From: Prochilodus magdalenae
Lineage: Eukaryota; Chordata; Actinopteri; Characiformes; Prochilodontidae
Direction of reading: 5' to 3'
Assembly (NCBI GenBank): GCA_024036415.1
Contig: JAMWET010007171.1
Span: forward strand, 1 to 64,000
Length of the DNA stretch: 64,000 nt
This document shows positions 59,901 through 64,000 of the stretch, one piece after another. Position 1 is the first letter of the stretch; each line of letters begins with the position of its first letter. The notes under the pieces are model-generated. The model saw only the letters and a program-made list of their open reading frames with translations. It was not told the DNA's origin and made no database searches. The translations under genes were made by a program, and so were the position numbers.

Positions 59901-62675
59901 AAGAGTTTGGACTCTCCACCATCCACAGTCAAACGGATTGTGTACAAATGAAGGAAATTCAAGGCCGTTATTACCCCTCCCCAGGAGTGGACCACCAACA
60001 AGTCCACGAGGTCACACAGGAACCCAGGCTCACTTCTAAACAGCTTAAGCCTTTCTCCCAGTAGCTAATGTTAATGTTCATGAGTCCACCATCAGGAGAA
60101 CACTGAACAATGCTGGTGTGCATGGCAGGGTCGCAAAGAGAAACCCACTGCTGTTCTCCAAAAAGAACATCGCTGCCCGTCTGTAGTTCGATAAAGATCA
60201 CATGAACTAACCAGAAGACCACTGGAACGTACATTCCAGCATAAGAACCTAATCCCACCTGTGAAACATGGCGGTGGTAGTGTCACGGTTTGGGCCTGTT
60301 TTGTTGCCTCTGGGCCACGACAGCCTGGCATCGTGATGGAACAATGAATTCTGAATTATACCAGGAAATTCTGAAGGAAAACGTCAGGACATGCGCCTGT
60401 GGACTGGGTCTCAGGAAATGTGGGTCATGCAGCACGACAACAACCCTAAACATGCGTGTCATTCTACCAAACAACAGAAGAATAAAGTTAATGTTTGGGA
60501 ATGGCCGGGTCAAAGTCCAGACCTTAATCCCATAGAAATGCAGTGGAAGGACCTGAAGTCATGTTCATGGGAGGAAACTCACCAGCGTAATAGAGCTGAA
60601 GACGTCCTGAAGTACAGGACTGATCAACACTGAGCTGCAGGGGTTAATATAGGAATTAATATTCTCACAGATTCTGAATATTTGTCTCACTTACATAACT
60701 GGGCTCACTTAAATCTCCTACTTTATAAAGATTGTGTTCATATCTGGTTTATTTTATAGTCTAAAGGCTTCAGAAACTTTCAACCACCAATGTAATAGTA
60801 ACACACATGCTTCAGTCTGCTTTGGCATAGATCCTGCAAGTCTCTGGACTCATACTGGATGGGCTGAACACCACTTCCTCCTATAGATATTCCCTCAGCT
60901 GGTGATTTTGATGGTGTTAAAGGAGACTGTGGTCTAACCGGACTTAAGATCTGGTGACTGAAGGCAGTCATACATGATTTCCACCATTTTTCCACTCATT
61001 AATCCAGTCAGACCAATCAGAGGCAACCAAACCTGCATGTTCAGTTAGCCGGCAGCCGGGCACGACGTTCAACGTTTCTAGTGAAACTGATACTCTACAA
61101 CAATCGTAGATAGCACAGTGTCCCCCAGGGTGAACAAGTGTAAGAGCTGCCGAGATGACTGCAGACCTCCCAAAATACTCAGACACATTTCTCCATAAAG
61201 GATCTCTGGGGAAGGATAGGGAGGACATGCCACTCCTATGTCTCCTCAGAGCCATGTTCTAGCTTTGTGCTCACCTGCTCCACGATAAACGAGAGGTGAG
61301 AGTAGACATCAGCTTGCGTGTACACGGCGTAGCTGTTAGAGCTGTGGTCACTGTAGTCCTTTAGGAACAGGTGCCTGAACGCCATCAGGTTCTCCTCTTT
61401 AAACGTCACTACCATCTGGTTACTGAGGCCAAATGATATCAGCTAGAGAGAGAGACAGATAGAGGGAGGGAGAGAACAAACGAACGACACTGGTCAATTC
61501 CTCAGTCCATGTTTGTAGAGAAGTGTCAGAAACCACATAATCAGAACTATGAGCAACTGCTTAAAGTGAAATTCCATTTTCCTTAAGGTTATGTATAGGG
61601 TCATTCAGTGTGAGTTTGGTGTAAAACTGTTCACAGTGGTGGTGAATGGAACCAGACGTCCACCTCCAAAAAAACCTTCACAGAAAGTTATTACAGGAAA
61701 TTTTAGCATCTCCAGTGGCATGTACAAACACTCGTATACACCACCTTCACGTGTCCCTGGATATAGTTATTGATGTAGACCCCTGGTTCCCATTACCACC
61801 ATTGTCAGTTAGTTTCTCTACCGTGAACCATTTCACACTAAATCACCCTGAATGACCTCGTTCACAACTCAGCAACTAAACTATAAAAGGGTATCATTGA
61901 CATTTATGGCATTTAGCTGACGCTCTTATCCAGAACGATTTACAAGGTTATTGGTATTACAGGTAGGCCAATTCTGTAGCTCTCTGGTGGGGAGTGGTGT
62001 TAACTGCTGAGCCACACCAACCACACAATGAGTGTAATGGAAACTGATGGTCATAAGCTCCCTGCACTTGTTAACTACACTAGACTACACTACGCTAGAC
62101 ACTAGACTGTAGGTCGGGCTTAAAACTGAAGAGCTAACCAAAACATGCCCTGGCAGATCAACTACATTTGGTGTATTTCCTTATTAACCGTGAGGTTTTA
62201 CAAATGAAAATGTTTGTTATTCTCTTCTACACGTCCATGTTTCAACCTCTCCTCACCATTTAGAATTAAACAGGCTGTAAATGAGCTCTGTTCTGATTGG
62301 CTGCCCTGTATGGTGCCTTGTTCAGGTTGAAGCCTCTTATAACTTCAGTGTGAATGGGATTACCAGACTGATTTGGGTGTACTGGGTATATGCAAGTAAG
62401 CTCATGTTTGTGACATCACAGAGACATTGTAAACCGGTGCGTGTCCTGACCTGGATGGTGATCACAGCGATCTTGATGATCTGCAGCATCAGTTTCCATG
62501 GCTTCCTGCCTCGCGCCCGGTACTTCTCACAGGGGTTCATGAAGAAGTATTTGAGCTTCCTCCTGAAGGTCTCCACGTCCCTCTGCTGCTGCTGGGCCTG
62601 AACGTCCGACCACATCGAGCTGTTGTTACTGTTCAGGTCATCAAAGGCCAAGTAAGGAGCGTTGGGGTTGTCCAT
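50633..62675 (-). CDS. mcoln3: Mucolipin (TRPML) cation channel, mcoln3-like, complete, 13 exons
   Basis: Exons from 5' to 3': 62451-62675, 61275-61442, 59022-59175, 58501-58582, 57917-58013, 57241-57340, 54821-54933, 54464-54613, 52866-52967, 52468-52590, 51774-51980, 51449-51579 and 50633-50666. They total 1686 nt, in frame, 561 aa. The start ([14 protein letters not shown]) sits in a strong CCATGG context. The protein has a cytosolic N terminus ([20 protein letters not shown]), TM1, a large luminal loop with several N-glycosylation sites, TM2-TM6, and pore motif NGDDMF. Mucolipins are endolysosomal nonselective Ca2+ channels gated by phosphoinositides. [18 protein letters not shown] and the cysteine-rich tail look most like mcoln3; mcoln2 is the alternative. 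The intron after exon 10 has a GC donor (GCAAGT). Confidence 0.92.
51187..51405. mobile_element. MITE family B, copy 2 (mucolipin intron 12)
   Basis: Left end GTGCTTCAGCAGCTCTGGTC, right end CCTCTCCAGGACCAGGGTCG: imperfect inverted ends as in the copy at 45841-46024. Confidence 0.6.
51774..51980 (-). CDS. mcoln3: Mucolipin exon 11 (pore and TM6)
   Basis: This 207-nt exon codes [20 protein letters not shown] then [20 protein letters not shown] and [26 protein letters not shown] is the selectivity-filter motif of TRPML channels and the following hydrophobic run is TM6. Confidence 0.95.
52468..52590 (-). CDS. mcoln3: Mucolipin exon 10 with GC donor
   Basis: The 123-nt exon codes [20 protein letters not shown] then [20 protein letters not shown] and K (TM5 and pore approach). 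The next exon starts FRSLN, so the junction is fixed. The bases after the exon are GCAAGT, a perfect GC-type donor rather than GT. Confidence 0.9.
52643..52735. repeat. (ATC)n microsatellite
   Basis: About 90 bp of ATC/GTC repeats in mucolipin intron 9. Confidence 0.95.
52866..54933 (-). CDS. mcoln3: Mucolipin exons 7-9 (TM2-TM4)
   Basis: Exon 7 (54821-54933) has [18 protein letters not shown] (TM2). Exon 8 (54464-54613, 150 nt) has [20 protein letters not shown] (TM3). Exon 9 (52866-52967, 102 nt) has [20 protein letters not shown] (TM4 region). All junctions are GT-AG and in frame. Confidence 0.9.
53320..53935. repeat. Array of CCATAGCAAC-containing units
   Basis: Units of roughly 90-100 bp repeat the phrases GCCTAGCAACACCTTAGCAA, CACCTGAGGTACCATAGCAA and CATTTGGGATACCACAGCAA in mucolipin intron 8. 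Each unit carries imperfect RFX-type sites (GGTACCATAGCAAC). Confidence 0.8.
53958..53991. repeat. (AAT)n microsatellite
   Basis: About 11 AAT units in mucolipin intron 8. Confidence 0.9.
55238..55492. mobile_element. MITE family A, copy 3 (mucolipin intron 6)
   Basis: Left end ATATCGTCGCTGTCCAAAGA, right end TTTTTCATTGGACAGCAGCG then ATAT. The ends form inverted repeats of about 20 bp. There is no coding capacity. Confidence 0.9.
55725..55978. mobile_element. MITE family A, copy 4
   Basis: Nearly identical to copy 3 over its whole length. It was carried by a local duplication (about 486-bp shift), because the flanking text ATTTAATATCAGAGAGCCTT follows both copies. Confidence 0.9.
56477..56731. 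mobile_element. MITE family A, copy 5
   Basis: Left end ATATTGTCGCTGTCCAAAGA, right end TTTCTTTGGACAGCGACCAT. It is more diverged from copies 3 and 4 than they are from each other. The preceding flank (CCAGATGAGCAAACATTTAT) is shared with copy 4. Confidence 0.9.
57241..59175 (-). CDS. mcoln3: Mucolipin exons 3-6 (luminal domain)
   Basis: Exon 3 (59022-59175) codes [20 protein letters not shown] and [17 protein letters not shown]. Exon 4 (58501-58582) codes [20 protein letters not shown]. Exon 5 (57917-58013) codes [20 protein letters not shown]. Exon 6 (57241-57340) codes [21 protein letters not shown]-glycosylation sequons NTT, NGS, NET, NFT and NIT are visible. This is the luminal polycystin-mucolipin domain that caps the pore in known TRPML structures. 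Confidence 0.9.
57557..57675. repeat. Short palindromic repeat
   Basis: ACCTGGAGATCTACTTTCCT on the left is mirrored by GTAGATCTCCAGGAGCAGG on the right in mucolipin intron 5. It is probably a small MITE. Confidence 0.5.
59742..60790 (+). mobile_element. Tc1-like transposon with degenerate terminal inverted repeats
   Basis: Left end GTGGTGCCTGAAAGTGCCCT, and right end reverse-complemented TGGTGGTTGAAAGTTTCTGA then AGCCTTTAGA: similar imperfect inverted repeats. Between them lie broken transposase pieces on the plus strand. The DNA-binding part is near 59850-60000 ([20 protein letters not shown] and [12 protein letters not shown]). The catalytic part is near 60270-60600 ([46 protein letters not shown]). 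Several frameshifts make it inactive. It sits in mucolipin intron 2, antisense to the gene. Confidence 0.85.
61275..62675 (-). CDS. mcoln3: Mucolipin exons 1-2 (N terminus, TM1)
   Basis: Exon 1 (62451-62675, 225 nt) codes 75 aa, ending [17 protein letters not shown]. Exon 2 (61275-61442, 168 nt) starts [20 protein letters not shown] and ends [11 protein letters not shown]. The hydrophobic run across the junction is TM1. The acceptor TTCCAG lies two bases before the ATG, so exon 1 probably follows an untranslated exon. Confidence 0.92.
61597..61858. mobile_element. MITE family C (mucolipin intron 1)
   Basis: Left end GGGTCATTCAGTGTGAGTTT, right end reverse-complemented AGGTCATTCAGGGTGATTTA. 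The ends form inverted repeats of about 35 bp with mismatches. Part of its interior (CCCCTGGTTCCCATTACCAC) recurs at about 54280-54305. Confidence 0.7.
61890..62030 (-). repeat. SINE/LINE tail fragment
   Basis: CATTTATGGCATTTAGCTGA then CGCTCTTATCCAGAACGATT is a widespread fish repeat tail. A short piece in the opposite orientation is at 43258-43303. Confidence 0.65.
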
Positions 62676-62699
62676 GGCTGGAAACGAACAGCACATGTG

Positions 62700-63665
62700 T
62701 CAATGAGGTAGACCTGTCTCGTCTAGACGCCTGGTCTACTACACAGTCCTTTGCAGAACGGATAGAAGACTTCAATGGACGTATGAAGGTTCAGCAGATG
62801 GCAGTGGGGTTTACAATGTTTACTGATAATAAAGTCTGTTCCTGTAGGGACTGTCTCTGAATTCCTTGTGGCTGCCTCACAACATCGATCACTTGCGACC
62901 ACACCACCACAAATGGGGGCAGCGGTGGGATATCAATATCACAATACCCATAATAAGCAGACCATATGTTAAGCGTTCATTCTGAGTACATGGGCATGTT
63001 CAGTAAATCTAGACCTACTTCAAGTACTCTGATAACCCTCTTCCTCATATCACACACTCCTTAATCTGGCATCCAGTTGTTCGTCTTTTCCTGGGGCCAC
63101 ATAACAGCCCTTCAACCATGTGAACCAGCCTTGTTTTTCTTATCCTTCACCACCCGCAGGTCCTGTCTTTCAGCTCACTGCTCGGACATACTCGATTCAG
63201 GTGGAGGAATACATCACGCTGTGCAGTGCAGGTGGCCTACAGTTGGAAACAGCTCCATGATATTTACATATGAAGCCCATGTCTGGCCAGACTGGGAATT
63301 TAGCTAATCTATGCAAACTAGGCTATCAAGGCATCCAGTAAAACATCACCCAAGATGCTGCGGCCAGGAGATTTTGCTTTGGAGCATGAAACACATGGCC
63401 CCCATGCCATGCCACAAGCCTTTGTCCAGTGTGGAATCCCCAATGTAGGGTTGTATAGAGTACTGATCCCTAACCTTCATCACAATACAGCTCCACCAGG
63501 CTTTGATAAACTACTAACACTGAACTGTGAGGTTCCAGAACATCAGAACATCCCCAGGATCCAATAAATGTAAATGCTCTGGTCATAATAACGCAGGTTA
63601 TCTTCGGTTACGTATCTACCGCTGATGTCTGGAACAGAATTTAAAGCCTGTTACACTTTATATCA
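62700..63665. other. Sequence upstream of the mucolipin start codon
   Basis: It should contain the promoter and an untranslated first exon, but I cannot place them. No other exon or known repeat is recognised. Confidence 0.35.
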
Positions 63666-63838
63666 GGCTTTCTCAGCCCTGGTTCTGGAGGCACCCTGGG
63701 TTCCCTGCTTTAACACGCCCCCTGCAGCTCTGAAAGGGCTCGTTGAGCTGCTTAGCTGAATCAGCTGTGTTGGTAGCAGGGCAAGCACTGAAACCTTCAG
63801 GACAGGACGTCTCCAGGACCAGGTCTGAAGGTCACTGC
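63666..63838. mobile_element. MITE family B, copy 3
   Basis: Left end GCTTTCTCAGCCCTGGTTCT, right end TCTCCAGGACCAGGTCTGAA: imperfect inverted ends of family B. The interior AACACGCCCCCTGCAGCTCT matches AACACACCTGCTGTAACCCT of copy 1. Confidence 0.65.
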
Positions 63839-64000
63839 TTTACATTGTGTGTAAATTTCATGATGAATGGAGCACAAGAAATGGTTCCATTGGTGCATTT
63901 AAAGTAGGTTTTTCCGTCCGTCTCCTCGGAGAGACACTATATTTTCTGAGAGCTGTCAACGTGTTAATTACTGGATTTCAAAGCGGTGCATTAGACCTAG

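Noticed and set aside
62281..62601. 106-aa plus-strand frame
   Set aside because: Antisense to mucolipin exon 1 and its flank.

Overview
This window is genomic DNA of a ray-finned fish, almost certainly a teleost. The evidence is split genes with GT-AG introns, fish-type NLRC3-like NLR genes whose LRR exons are 174 nt with phase-2 junctions, and many fish-type repeats (Tc1-like, L2/CR1-like LINEs, MITEs, tRNA-derived SINE, simple repeats). An otophysan fish is possible, but nothing here proves the order. Every protein-coding gene I can support is on the minus strand. Exon ends were read by eye from splice sites and reading frame.

Region 1 (1-31000) is a cluster of fish NLRC3-like innate-immune receptor genes. 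Gene 1 (15657 down to 7815, possibly to 145) has a short first exon, three repeated about 40-aa N-terminal exons, a 49-nt exon, a 202-nt exon, one 1.8-kb FISNA-NACHT exon and four LRR exons. Its Walker A motif lacks the GKT tripeptide because of an exact 9-bp deletion. Gene 2 (30872 down to 21170) has the same layout with an intact Walker A, but one N-terminal exon carries a frameshift. At the left edge two N-terminal-type exons (787-1044) lie directly before an LRR exon (145-318) with no NACHT exon between. LRR-exon relics at 3179-3247 and 49360-49457 show the cluster has gained and lost copies.

Region 2 (31000-36570) is gene-poor. It holds LTR debris, a DNA-transposon fragment and a 0.55-kb GATA/GACA (Bkm-type) array.

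Region 3 (36572-49122) is a complete 14-exon lipoxygenase gene coding about 668 aa. The PLAT domain, all five iron ligands and the C-terminal isoleucine are visible. Its introns are inflated by GA/CT arrays, a 54-55-bp minisatellite, MITEs, a SINE and a LINE 3' end.

Region 4 (50633-62675) is a complete 13-exon mucolipin (TRPML) channel gene, closest to mcoln3 from what I know of the family, coding about 561 aa. It has the NGDDMF pore motif and a GC-AG intron. Its introns carry a degenerate Tc1 element with recognisable terminal repeats, a MITE present three times with a local duplication, and an array of RFX-site-like sequences.

The NLR genes are predicted cytosolic immune sensors, the lipoxygenase makes or converts oxidised fatty acids, and the mucolipin is an endolysosomal cation channel. 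They are neighbours, but the sequence gives no evidence of a joint pathway. I see no tRNA, rRNA or CRISPR feature.
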